Of a stretch of DNA of 64,000 nucleotides, positions 17,387-26,113 are shown piece after piece. The DNA is from Bacillota bacterium. GTDB taxonomy: Bacteria > Bacillota > Clostridia > Lachnospirales > Lachnospiraceae. Position 1 is the stretch's first letter; each line of letters opens with the position of its first letter. A program made the position numbers and the translations under genes. The stretch covers positions 62,001 through 126,000 of the forward strand of contig JAEYGZ010000040.1 in the NCBI GenBank assembly GCA_023409535.1. Reading direction: 5' to 3'. Below the pieces are notes generated by a model. That model saw only the letters and a program-made list of their open reading frames with translations. It had not been told where the DNA came from and ran no database searches.

Positions 17387-18412
17387 ATGGAAAAAGAATT
17401 GGTCTTAGTAACAGGCGGCAGCGGTTTTATCGCCGTACACATAATTTTGAAACTTTTGAATGGGGGATATCGCGTTCGGGCAACCCTTCGCACAATATCA
17501 CGTCAGGACGAAGTCAAATCAATGCTCGCTCGAGGTGGTGTAACTGACTTTGTAAATCTCGAGTTTATCCAGACAGATTTGACCAGTGATAAAAACTGGT
17601 TAGAAGCTGCGGCTGGTGCGGCTTACGTTATTCATGTAGCATCGCCGACACCGGCCACACGTCCGGACGATGGCGATGCAATGGTTAAAATGGCTGTGGA
17701 TGGCACCTTGCGTGTGATGAAGGCGGCGAAGGAGGCGGGCGTAAAACGTGTGGTCCTGACTTCTGCTTCCGGCTCAGTAATTGCAGGCCATAAATCTCAC
17801 CCTGAGGTTTTTACAGAGGAAGATTGGACGGATTTATCAAGTAATATTGATGCGTATCAACGTTCAAAAACTATGGCGGAATGCGCGGCTTGGGAGTTTG
17901 CGAAGAAAGAGAATATGGAGCTTTCGGCTGTCAATCCGGTGGCGGTCATGGGGCCTGTCCTCGGCCAGGACTATTCGCACTCCAACCAAATTATCAATGC
18001 GATGTTAAACGGCAAAATGTCATTTCTCTTAAAAATGGGATTTGATTACGTGGATGTGCGGGATGTCGCAGATTTACATTTGCTCGCGATGACACGTTCA
18101 GAAGCCGCAGGAGAGCGGTTTCTTGCGACGGCAGGTGAAAATCTCACCTATAAAGCAGAAGCGAAAATCTTGCAGAAGTGCTTAGGCAGCGCAGCGAATA
18201 AAGTCTCCACAAAAGAAATGCCAAATTTTCTCGTGAAATTTCTTGCACTTTTTAGGAAGGATTTGCGTATGCCGGCAACATTCTTAGGCCAAAATACCGC
18301 CTGCAGCAATGCAAAAGCCAAAAAATTACTTGGCTGGCAGCCAAGATCAGCAGAAGAAGCAATCATAGCAACCGCGAAAAGCATGGTTGAGCTTGGATTG
18401 ATTAATAAATAG
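17387..18412 (+). CDS. Extended SDR reductase, dihydroflavonol-reductase/aldehyde-reductase type
   Basis: 341 residues of the extended short-chain dehydrogenase family. The Rossmann motif LVTGGSGFIAVH sits at the N-terminus, followed by HVASPTP, LTSASGSV and the catalytic pair YQRSK (Tyr and Lys, about residue 160). The substrate-binding half resembles the DFR/cinnamyl-aldehyde and methylglyoxal-type reductases that use NADPH to reduce aldehydes or ketones. AAAGGAGG precedes the ATG. Its divergent TetR partner suggests induction by a toxic carbonyl or aromatic compound. Confidence 0.8.
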   Translation: MEKELVLVTGGSGFIAVHIILKLLNGGYRVRATLRTISRQDEVKSMLARGGVTDFVNLEFIQTDLTSDKNWLEAAAGAAYVIHVASPTPATRPDDGDAMVKMAVDGTLRVMKAAKEAGVKRVVLTSASGSVIAGHKSHPEVFTEEDWTDLSSNIDAYQRSKTMAECAAWEFAKKENMELSAVNPVAVMGPVLGQDYSHSNQIINAMLNGKMSFLLKMGFDYVDVRDVADLHLLAMTRSEAAGERFLATAGENLTYKAEAKILQKCLGSAANKVSTKEMPNFLVKFLALFRKDLRMPATFLGQNTACSNAKAKKLLGWQPRSAEEAIIATAKSMVELGLINK

Positions 18413-18448
18413 ATTTACGGCTCATGCGTTCCATAAAGATTTTCGTTG

Positions 18449-18500
18449 TTTACAAATCAAATGCTTTATGCTACAATAAAATCGTAACCGAATCGGTCAC
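18449..18500 (+). promoter_or_regulatory. Promoter with overlapping TetR operator
   Basis: TTTACA (18449-18454), a 17-base spacer, TACAAT (18472-18477), then the near-perfect palindrome GTAACCGAATCGGTCAC (18484-18500) across the expected transcription start. The palindrome is a typical TetR-family operator and precedes the TetR gene at 18541, implying autorepression. Confidence 0.65.
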
Positions 18501-18540
18501 GGATAACTATTTAGATTAGTGAAAGGATTTAGACAGTGCT

Positions 18541-19191
18541 ATGGCATTTGAAAAACTGGAAAAAGAAAAACAGAATAAAATAATCAATGCCGCCTGTGAA
18601 GTATTCGCAAAACATGGCTATAGAAAAGCATCGATGAAGGATATTGCCGAAGCGGCCGGAATATCGAAAAGTGTACTGTTTAAGTATTTCTCTGCAAAAG
18701 AGAATCTCTATAGGAAGCTCTTTAAGCTGGCATCGGACAGCATCAGGGAAGCGGACGATATTGTACTCATAGAGGGAGAAAGAGATGTGGATATGTTTTC
18801 GTTGATGCGGCGAAGGGCGAAGTCCAGACTCTCTCTGTTTAAGGAATATCCGTGGATTTACAGGTTTTCCTATACTGCAGCTTTCGATCCCGATTGCTTT
18901 GTCAGGGAGCTTGTTACCAAAGAGCTGGAGGACTATAAAAAATCGCATACCAAAATGAAAGACATTCAATGGAATGATGAAAGCACAACAGGCGAAATCG
19001 AGTATTATAAGGGATTGAGGGAAGATATTACTCCCGCAGCAGCGAAACAGATCATCTTATGGATCTCTCAGGGATATCTGGAAGAAAAGCTGTTTAAAGC
19101 TGAGATTGATCCGGATCAATTGGAAAAGGGCTATGCGGAATGGATAGACATCCTGGAGATTATTCTGAAAGATAATAAAAATTATGATTAA
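18541..19191 (+). CDS. TetR/AcrR-family regulator
   Basis: 216 residues. The DNA-binding helices read ASMKDIAEAAGISKSVLFKYF, and the C-terminal ligand domain is helical. It is followed after 25 bases by an alpha/beta hydrolase gene, probably in one operon. A 17-base palindrome at its promoter indicates self-control. Confidence 0.85.
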   Translation: MAFEKLEKEKQNKIINAACEVFAKHGYRKASMKDIAEAAGISKSVLFKYFSAKENLYRKLFKLASDSIREADDIVLIEGERDVDMFSLMRRRAKSRLSLFKEYPWIYRFSYTAAFDPDCFVRELVTKELEDYKKSHTKMKDIQWNDESTTGEIEYYKGLREDITPAAAKQIILWISQGYLEEKLFKAEIDPDQLEKGYAEWIDILEIILKDNKNYD

Positions 19192-19216
19192 TTCAACGGG
19201 AGGATGGGTGTAAAGA

Positions 19217-20173
19217 ATGAATGATTTTCTTGAAAAGAAAGGTATCACGGGTGGAGTGGAGAGTGTGCCCGGGTTGAAACACCATGAGCTCAAGGTCTGT
19301 GGCGGGCCGTTATCCATCTATGAAGCAGGCGATACAGGAAAGCCAAAAGTTGTGATGCTGCATGGTGCGATGTATGATGAAGCAAGGTTCATATGGGATC
19401 AGATGTTTCCGTTTTTGAGCAGGGATTATCACTTGTTTGCGTTGGATACGCCGCGGCACGGAAGTTCAAGACCATGGGAAGGAAATTTGGATCATTCCAG
19501 GCTGATGGATATTCTGCATAATGCATTTAGGCTGTTAGAGCTTGATCACTTCAGCCTCGTAGGGCTTTCCATGGGAGGCGGCCTCAGTATCGAATATGCA
19601 TCAATGTATCCCGATAACGTCGAAGCCATGGTTCTGTTTGAGCCCGGCGGGCTTGGAGACAAGGTTGATTTAGAGTTCATAACATGGTTATATATAAAAA
19701 TGCCCGGGATGCTCAAGCTGCTCAACCGGAAATATAGGAAGAAGGATAATACCGCTATGAGGAAAGTGCTAGACTCTATTTATGTGGGTGGTTCAAAGCC
19801 GACCGACCCGGAGCGGTTGCTTCCAATTCTTATGGATGAAGTGAAAGGCAAGTATGACCATGAAGAAAATGATATGGATGACTGGCAACTGAATGTTATC
19901 GGACCCTTTCGACTTAAATGGAACCTTCTTGACAAAATTTCGTTAATAAAATGTCCGACACTGTGGTTAAGGGGGGCGGACAGCGTACTGGTGAAACAGC
20001 ATGAGATGGAGAGAGCAGTAAAGCTGGCCACAGGCAGCGGAACAGAAGCTGAATTAAAGATTATACCAAATGCCGGACATATTCTGCCTCTTGAACGACC
20101 TGAGCAGGCAAATGCTGCTGTAAAGGCTTTTCTGGACAAGACCGCCGGTAAGAGGACACCGCTTATACAATAG
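19217..20173 (+). CDS. Alpha/beta hydrolase
   Basis: 318 residues, canonical alpha/beta hydrolase: VVMLHGAMYDE (oxyanion hole), LDTPRHGSS, the nucleophile elbow GLSMGGGL near residue 119, an Asp in WLRGADSVL and a His in PNAGHILPLE. It is probably an esterase or C-C hydrolase with a lid domain between residues 155 and 240; substrate unknown. Co-transcribed with and presumably controlled by the TetR gene just upstream. Confidence 0.8.
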   Translation: MNDFLEKKGITGGVESVPGLKHHELKVCGGPLSIYEAGDTGKPKVVMLHGAMYDEARFIWDQMFPFLSRDYHLFALDTPRHGSSRPWEGNLDHSRLMDILHNAFRLLELDHFSLVGLSMGGGLSIEYASMYPDNVEAMVLFEPGGLGDKVDLEFITWLYIKMPGMLKLLNRKYRKKDNTAMRKVLDSIYVGGSKPTDPERLLPILMDEVKGKYDHEENDMDDWQLNVIGPFRLKWNLLDKISLIKCPTLWLRGADSVLVKQHEMERAVKLATGSGTEAELKIIPNAGHILPLERPEQANAAVKAFLDKTAGKRTPLIQ

Positions 20174-20237
20174 AGGGAAGCTTGCGCCTTTGTCTTTATA
20201 CAAGAGCCCAAAGGGTCTGCGATGGGTTCCGACCTTT

Positions 20238-21284
20238 TTAAGATTTTATAGCCCAACGTAATTTTGCACACCTGGCACGACTGTTGGAATTACATTCGGC
20301 TGCGGATGGTCGAATAGCCTCAGGAGCTATTTCTCTATAAATACCTTTACGATAGAAGTGCTGGAACGATTTTTTAACGAGGCGATCTTCGCCGGAATGA
20401 AAAGTAAGGATAGCTACACGTCCGCCTTCAGCCATTGCGGCAGGAAGCTTTTCCAGAAATTCATGTAACACTTCAAATTCATTATTGACATCAATCCGCA
20501 AGGCCTGAAAGCATCTTTGACAGGATTTTTTAATTTCATCGTTTCTATCTTTTTCCGGAATAAATTTCAAGGCATCCTTGATAATTTGTTGGAGCTGACT
20601 TGTTGTTCGTATGTCTGCTCCTTTTTTTAGTGCGGAAATTACGGCGCGGGAGATTTCTGCGGAATGAGGCTCGTCTGAATTTTCTAATAACATACCGTAT
20701 AATTCGTCTTGTGAAATCGTTTTAAGACGATCCGCTGCAGAGATGCCTTTCGAAGGATTTAGCCGTAAGTCTAATGGCCCCTCGGTCTTATAGGAAAATC
20801 CTCTTTCAGGATTGTCTATTTGCATAGAAGAGACACCCAAATCTGCCAATATAAAATTCAATGGTCCCGATTCGAAAGTGATCTGGTCTATATTGGAAAA
20901 GTTTGTTTGCTTGATGGTTAAAATCTCCGGACCATAGCCTAAGCGCGCTAAGCGCTCCCTTGTGCGCGGCAATTCGATTGAGTCTACATCGGTAGCATAT
21001 AAGTGCCCCTTTGTTAAACATTTAAGCATCTCTAAAGTATGGCCGCCATAACCCAAGGTTGCATCTAGTCCGGTTTGTCCGGGAGTGATTTGCAGGAATT
21101 CTATTATTTCTTTAACGCAAATGGAACGATGCATACCGGCAGGAGTACTGCCCTTTTGAATAACCTTTGCCACAGTATCAGAATATAACTCCGGCTGCAG
21201 TTCCTTGTATTTATCTTTAAACGCTTTTGGATGTGTTCCTTGATACCTGGGACGTCGTTGATGCTTTTGCTCTTGATTATCCAT
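20238..21284 (-). CDS. rsmH: RsmH-type 16S rRNA C1402-N4 methyltransferase, stand-alone paralogue
   Basis: 348 residues. It has the MraW/RsmH pattern: SAM-binding DATLGYGGHT, YATDVDS, ILADLGVSSMQIDNPERGFSY, PLDLRLNP, ALRIDVNNE, and GRVAILTFHSGEDRLVK. RsmH methylates C1402 in the decoding site of 16S rRNA. The usual gene heads the cell-division (dcw) cluster; this one stands alone and has an N-terminal extension of about 45 residues (HQRRPRYQGTHPKAFKDKY), so it may be a second copy with a different target. The ATG at 21284 is preferred to the GTG at 21296 because AGGTGG lies eight bases before it. Confidence 0.85.
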   Translation of the reverse strand: MDNQEQKHQRRPRYQGTHPKAFKDKYKELQPELYSDTVAKVIQKGSTPAGMHRSICVKEIIEFLQITPGQTGLDATLGYGGHTLEMLKCLTKGHLYATDVDSIELPRTRERLARLGYGPEILTIKQTNFSNIDQITFESGPLNFILADLGVSSMQIDNPERGFSYKTEGPLDLRLNPSKGISAADRLKTISQDELYGMLLENSDEPHSAEISRAVISALKKGADIRTTSQLQQIIKDALKFIPEKDRNDEIKKSCQRCFQALRIDVNNEFEVLHEFLEKLPAAMAEGGRVAILTFHSGEDRLVKKSFQHFYRKGIYREIAPEAIRPSAAECNSNSRARCAKLRWAIKS

Positions 21285-21694
21285 TCTTGTTTCCACCTTT
21301 TTAAATATCTATTTCTAATACATGCTTCAACAGCGTCTGTAAAATTGACGTTTTGAGTATTCCTTCAATCACATGATAGCATGATATCATGTTGATATCA
21401 AATACATTTCATAACAGCAAACGCATAATAAAAGAAGCTGTAAGAAAAATCAAGCCTATAGGGAATGGGAGTTAATAAATAGTTTTTATTGCATTGAACG
21501 GTATCCCCGTGTAAAATAGGCTAGTGCGTAACATCTAATCTGGAAGGTGTCAAGGCAGAGGACATTGGAATAAAGCAATGGATAAAAATTAAATAAGTGG
21601 TATAATGAGTATCGAATATTTAAAAATATATTTTAAGATTTTAAAGATTTGGCAATTTGATAGAAATAAATAATATAGTAGGCAAGGAGTAAAT
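21285..21694. other. Divergent intergenic region of rsmH-like and helicase genes
   Basis: About 410 bases. TGGTATAATG (TATAAT at 21601-21606 with an extended TGn) is the likely helicase promoter, leaving a leader of about 85 bases. ATGATAGCATGATATCAT near 21373 is a small inverted repeat. Nothing else is recognisable. Confidence 0.4.
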
Positions 21695-23134
21695 ATGCAA
21701 TTTAAAGAATTAAATGTTATACCGTCTATCTTAAAGGCTATAGAGAAGGAAAATTATACGGTTCCGACACCGATACAGGAAAAAGCAATTCCCTGTATAT
21801 TAAGCGGTAAGGATCTCATCGGATGTGCGCAGACAGGTACCGGAAAGACAGCAGCATTTGCCATACCAACGCTGCAGCTGCTCAGTGAAGCTAAAGAGTC
21901 GGGCACTACAGAACGAAAAATACGGGCGCTGATTGTAACACCAACCAGAGAACTCGCGCTTCAGATTTATGAAAGCTTTTGTACCTATGGTAAATATACA
22001 AAATTAAGAGCTTGTGTAATCTTTGGCGGAGTATCACAAAAACCGCAGGAGGAGAATTTACAAAAAGGTGTGGATATCCTTGTAGCGACACCCGGCAGAT
22101 TGAATGACTTGATAGGCCAAAAGAGAATTGATTTAAAATATTTAAAAATATTTATATTAGATGAAGCTGACCGTATGTTGGATATGGGATTTATTCATGA
22201 TATCAATAAAATCATAGCCAAGACACCGGTAAATAAGCAAACCTTGCTTTTTTCCGCTACCATGCCGGCCGACGTCGCGAAGCTGGCAAATGATATGCTT
22301 AAGAATCCTGCAAAAATTGAAATTACACCGGTATCATCAACCGTGGATACCATAGAACAGTATGTATACTATGTGGATAAAAATAACAAAAAGGATTTAT
22401 TGGTACACTTGCTAAAAGATAAGACCATAGTGTCAGCGCTGGTATTTACCCGTACCAAGCATGGAGCTGATCGAATTGTCCGGCAATTGTCTAAGGATAA
22501 TGTGCCGGCGCAGGCAATCCATGGGGATAAATCCCAGGGAGCACGTCAAAGTGCTTTAAGTAATTTTAAAAATAAAAAGCTCCGGATATTAATTGCAACG
22601 GATATCGCCGCGAGAGGTATTGATATCGATGAATTATCTCATGTAATTAATTATGATCTGCCAAATATTCCCGAAACTTATGTACATCGTATCGGACGAA
22701 CCGGTCGAGCCGGACTTGGCGGCGTAGCAATTTCCTTCTGTGATTTTGATGAGAAAGAGCAGCTTGCCCAGATAGAAAATCTGACTAGAAAACGATTAAA
22801 TGAGGTCAAAGATCATCCTTACCCATTAGTAAATAATTTTCCGGCACCAAAAACCACACAGCCAAGAAGAGGTAAATCACCTTCTGATATATCGATACCG
22901 ACGTATGACCCATCTCATAAAGCTTCACACAAATCCGTCGGGGCTCCGGAGAAGACTTTATCACAAACAAACTCCAGGCAAACTATTTCCAAACAAACAG
23001 GGGGCTCAGCTGATAAGAAGTATCGAATGACTGCTGATGGTACTCTGAAAGAGAAGAGGAGCTTTTCAAAATTTTCAAAGAAGGGTAAAAAGGAGACAGG
23101 TAATTATAAAAAGAAGAATTATCAAACATATTAA
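21695..23134 (+). CDS. DEAD-box ATP-dependent RNA helicase (RhlE/CshA type)
   Basis: 479 residues with all helicase motifs in order: the Q motif (PTPIQEKAIP), AQTGTGKT, PTRELALQ, TPGRL, DEADRMLDMGF, SAT, then ARGIDI and HRIGRTGRAG. A basic, low-complexity tail (about 385-479, rich in Lys/Ser and ending KKNYQTY) probably binds RNA. It remodels RNA during ribosome assembly or decay, especially in the cold. The long leader is common in such genes. It lies head to head with the rRNA methyltransferase, which suggests a shared link to ribosome biogenesis. Confidence 0.9.
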   Translation: MQFKELNVIPSILKAIEKENYTVPTPIQEKAIPCILSGKDLIGCAQTGTGKTAAFAIPTLQLLSEAKESGTTERKIRALIVTPTRELALQIYESFCTYGKYTKLRACVIFGGVSQKPQEENLQKGVDILVATPGRLNDLIGQKRIDLKYLKIFILDEADRMLDMGFIHDINKIIAKTPVNKQTLLFSATMPADVAKLANDMLKNPAKIEITPVSSTVDTIEQYVYYVDKNNKKDLLVHLLKDKTIVSALVFTRTKHGADRIVRQLSKDNVPAQAIHGDKSQGARQSALSNFKNKKLRILIATDIAARGIDIDELSHVINYDLPNIPETYVHRIGRTGRAGLGGVAISFCDFDEKEQLAQIENLTRKRLNEVKDHPYPLVNNFPAPKTTQPRRGKSPSDISIPTYDPSHKASHKSVGAPEKTLSQTNSRQTISKQTGGSADKKYRMTADGTLKEKRSFSKFSKKGKKETGNYKKKNYQTY

Positions 23135-23170
23135 AATTCTTTGTTTTGGTATATTATCATAAAAATAAAA

Positions 23171-23263
23171 ACACCCCCATCTCAGTACTCTGAACCGACC
23201 CCCAAAAGTTAGACCTAGAATCTAACGATTGGAGGTCGGTTCAGAGTACTGAGATGGGGGTGT
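23171..23263. repeat. Perfect 30-base inverted repeat built from IS3-type ends
   Basis: Arms at 23171-23200 and 23234-23263 are perfectly complementary. The 33-base centre continues a weaker stem with GTTAGA/TCTAAC. TGAACCGACCCCCAAAAGTTAG matches the style of IS3-family (IS150 group) terminal repeats in clostridia, here abutted end to end with no transposase. An open frame of 42 codons starts inside the right arm (23254-23382) but resembles nothing. It may also act as a bidirectional terminator after the helicase gene. Confidence 0.6.
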
Positions 23264-23532
23264 CTTTTACCTTCACCGAATGCGGTACATTCACGAATGA
23301 GACCCTTAGGCGGTACGAATTATCAGGACTTAAGTATCAGAGTGTAATCCCTCAAAAACAGGAAATTATTCCTATATAATAGGCAATATTGGCGATTTAC
23401 AATAATCCACTGAAGCTGTTAAATTAAACTATAATCTATTAAGGAGGTGAATATTTCCTTTTAATTAAGGTGTTGAATTTGTGTTAGCAGTGTATCCAAT
23501 TGTAAAACAAAGCATTGAAAGGAGTAAATAGT

Positions 23533-26085
23533 ATGAAAAAAAGTTTAAGAAAATTCCTGCCCTTGCTTCTTGTGTTGACTGTGTTACTTACCCTGCTTTC
23601 TGTGGGAACTTCAGTGGCATCAGCTGCCGGCGCCAAAAACTTTGTAGTATACTTTCCTAACTGGGGCATGTATAATTCTGCACATATGTCAATGAATGTA
23701 GATATGATCCCATGGGATAAAGTAACATGCATAAATCATGCATTTTTCACTGTTGATACATCTTATAAACTTGCTTCGACTGATGAATATGCAGACTTTC
23801 AGGCCACCTTCCCACACTCCGAAGGCTGGGATCCCGGCATGTTAAGGGGACACTTCGGAGAATATAAATATTACAAGGCACAGTATCCGAATACTAAAGT
23901 TCTTGTCTCAGTCGGCGGATGGACAAGAGGTGAAAACTTTCACGCAATGGCTCTGACATCATCAAGCAGAGCAACATTCATTCAAAGTGTCATAGATTTC
24001 CTGAAGAAATATCCATTTATTGATGGTATAGACCTTGATTGGGAATATCCCGGCGTTAATCGGCCTAAAGATCCTAATGACCAGTATGACAGGGGCTGTC
24101 CCGGAGGACCGGAGGACAAGCAGAATTTCACAGCATTGCTAAGGGAAATCCGCCAGGCGTACAATAATAACGGTATGTCCGATAAGCTTCTTACCATAGC
24201 TGCACCGGGAGGTTATGAGAAAGTTGATTTGACAGAACCTAATGTATACTCGCAATATTTGGACTGGTTAAATATAATGACATACGACATTCACGGAGCA
24301 TGGGAGACAGTTACAAACCACCAGTCAGCAATATATAAGAATCCGAATGATCCCTCCGGGACTTCACCGGTTGATATTAAAAACAAATACAATACAGATT
24401 ACATAATGAAATACTACAGGGATAATTTTAATATTCCTGCCTCCAAGCTTAATGTAGGTTCTCCTTTCTATTCCCGCGGTTGGAAAAATGTAGTTGCCGG
24501 GACAGGTACAAACGGCCTGTTTGCTACGGCCAGCGGTGCTCCAGTGGGTAATCTTGATGATCCGGGCAACCCTGGCGGCCAGAATTCCTATGCCCAAATG
24601 AAGGTGCTGGAAAATACTGCAGGCTATATAAAATACAGAGATCAAATATCTCAGGTTCCCTGGCTTTATAACAGCTCCCTGGGTATCATGTATACCTATG
24701 AAGATGAAACCTCTGCAGCCGCAAGATGTGACTATGTGAATAATAACGGCTTTGGCGGAATCATCGGTTGGGAAATTTCATGTGATACCTCTAATTTCGC
24801 ATTAACCAATATAATATCCAACAAGCTCGGCATAAACGGTACTGCAACTGTATCAGCTCCAGCCTTTAGCCCTGCCGGAGGAACCTATTCGTCCGCACAG
24901 TCTGTAACAATTTCCTGTGCCACAAGCAATGCTGCCATAAGGTATACGACGGACGGAAGTGAACCCACTTCTTCTTCCGCTCAATATACGGGGGCTATAA
25001 ATGTATCATCAACGACAACTATAAAAGCCAGGGCTTTTAAGGCAGGCATGAATGACTCAGCCACAGCAAGTGCCACTTATACCATAAATAGCAGTACTTC
25101 ACAGGTGGCAGCACCAACCTTCAGTCCTGCAGGCGGAACCTATACATCTGCACAGACCGTAACCATTTCATGTGCAACAGCGGGTGCTGCCATCAGGTAT
25201 ACTACCGACGGCAGCGAGCCTACTGCCGCATCAACACAATACGCAGGCCCTATTAATGTAGCCGGTACTACTGTCATAAAAGCCAAGGCTTTCAAAACCG
25301 GTATGGATGACTCAACTGTGGCAAGTGCTGCATTTACCATTACCGGGCAAGAGGAAGGAGTTGACCTGGGTAATCCTGCGGGGGCTCCGGCCTCAGGCTC
25401 AATAAGCCATAATAACTGGGATGGTGATGGAGTATACGATATTACCATGAACATATGGTGGGGTAATAATGCAACTTCATGGACGGTATATGAAAACGAT
25501 AAAATTGTACTCTTTAAAGCACTTCAAGGAAATTCACCAAATGCGCAGACAGCAGTTTATAGCGTAACGGGAAGAGCAAATGGTACCTATACCTATAGAG
25601 TAGACCTAAAAAACAGGTTCGGTACCACCTCAACCAATACCATAACAGTAAATGTTACAAACGGCGGTACCAATCAGGATAACTCGACTGTTGCAACACC
25701 AACCTTCAATCCCGCAGGAGGAACCTATACATCCGCACAGAATGTTACGATTACCTGTGCAACAGCAGGTGCCGCCATCAGATATACTACCGATGGTTCC
25801 ACGCCTAATTCCTCCTCTGCGCAATATACAGGTGCAATATCTGTTACAAGCACTAAAACAATAAAGGCAATTGCTATAGCATCAGGCATGAACAATTCGG
25901 CTGTTGCGACTGCTGTTTACACCATCAGCAGCAGCGATTATCCTGTATGGGCACCAAATACCGCATATAATGCGGGAGCTATCGTGTCTTACAACGGAAA
26001 CAACTATAGGTGTTTGCAGGCACATACCTCATTGGCAGGTTGGGAACCATCCAATGTTCCTGCATTGTGGGAATTAGCCAAATAA
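23533..26085 (+). CDS. Secreted modular GH18 chitinase
   Basis: 850 residues. A signal peptide (MKKSLRKFLPLLLVLTVLLT..., cleavage near ASAAG) leads to a GH18 barrel (about 35-435) with DGIDLDWE, where Glu171 is the catalytic acid and Asp164, 167 and 169 complete DxxDxDxE. Three chitobiase-type C-terminal repeats (about 440-517, 525-605 and 718-795; each with FxPAGGTYxSAQxVTI and IRYTTDGS) flank a fibronectin-like ChiA-N module (about 612-710). A CBM5/12 chitin-binding module closes the protein (WAPNTAYNAGAIVSY). It cleaves chitin outside the cell. GGAG precedes the ATG at 23533. The next gene is a second secreted protein with the same CBM. Confidence 0.9.
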   Translation: MKKSLRKFLPLLLVLTVLLTLLSVGTSVASAAGAKNFVVYFPNWGMYNSAHMSMNVDMIPWDKVTCINHAFFTVDTSYKLASTDEYADFQATFPHSEGWDPGMLRGHFGEYKYYKAQYPNTKVLVSVGGWTRGENFHAMALTSSSRATFIQSVIDFLKKYPFIDGIDLDWEYPGVNRPKDPNDQYDRGCPGGPEDKQNFTALLREIRQAYNNNGMSDKLLTIAAPGGYEKVDLTEPNVYSQYLDWLNIMTYDIHGAWETVTNHQSAIYKNPNDPSGTSPVDIKNKYNTDYIMKYYRDNFNIPASKLNVGSPFYSRGWKNVVAGTGTNGLFATASGAPVGNLDDPGNPGGQNSYAQMKVLENTAGYIKYRDQISQVPWLYNSSLGIMYTYEDETSAAARCDYVNNNGFGGIIGWEISCDTSNFALTNIISNKLGINGTATVSAPAFSPAGGTYSSAQSVTISCATSNAAIRYTTDGSEPTSSSAQYTGAINVSSTTTIKARAFKAGMNDSATASATYTINSSTSQVAAPTFSPAGGTYTSAQTVTISCATAGAAIRYTTDGSEPTAASTQYAGPINVAGTTVIKAKAFKTGMDDSTVASAAFTITGQEEGVDLGNPAGAPASGSISHNNWDGDGVYDITMNIWWGNNATSWTVYENDKIVLFKALQGNSPNAQTAVYSVTGRANGTYTYRVDLKNRFGTTSTNTITVNVTNGGTNQDNSTVATPTFNPAGGTYTSAQNVTITCATAGAAIRYTTDGSTPNSSSAQYTGAISVTSTKTIKAIAIASGMNNSAVATAVYTISSSDYPVWAPNTAYNAGAIVSYNGNNYRCLQAHTSLAGWEPSNVPALWELAK

Positions 26086-26113
26086 AATAAATAAAATTAA
26101 AGGAGGTTTGAAA

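Noticed and set aside
23254..23382. 42-codon frame starting inside the right arm of the IS-end palindrome
   Set aside because: No ribosome site and no resemblance to a known protein; its start is part of the inverted repeat.
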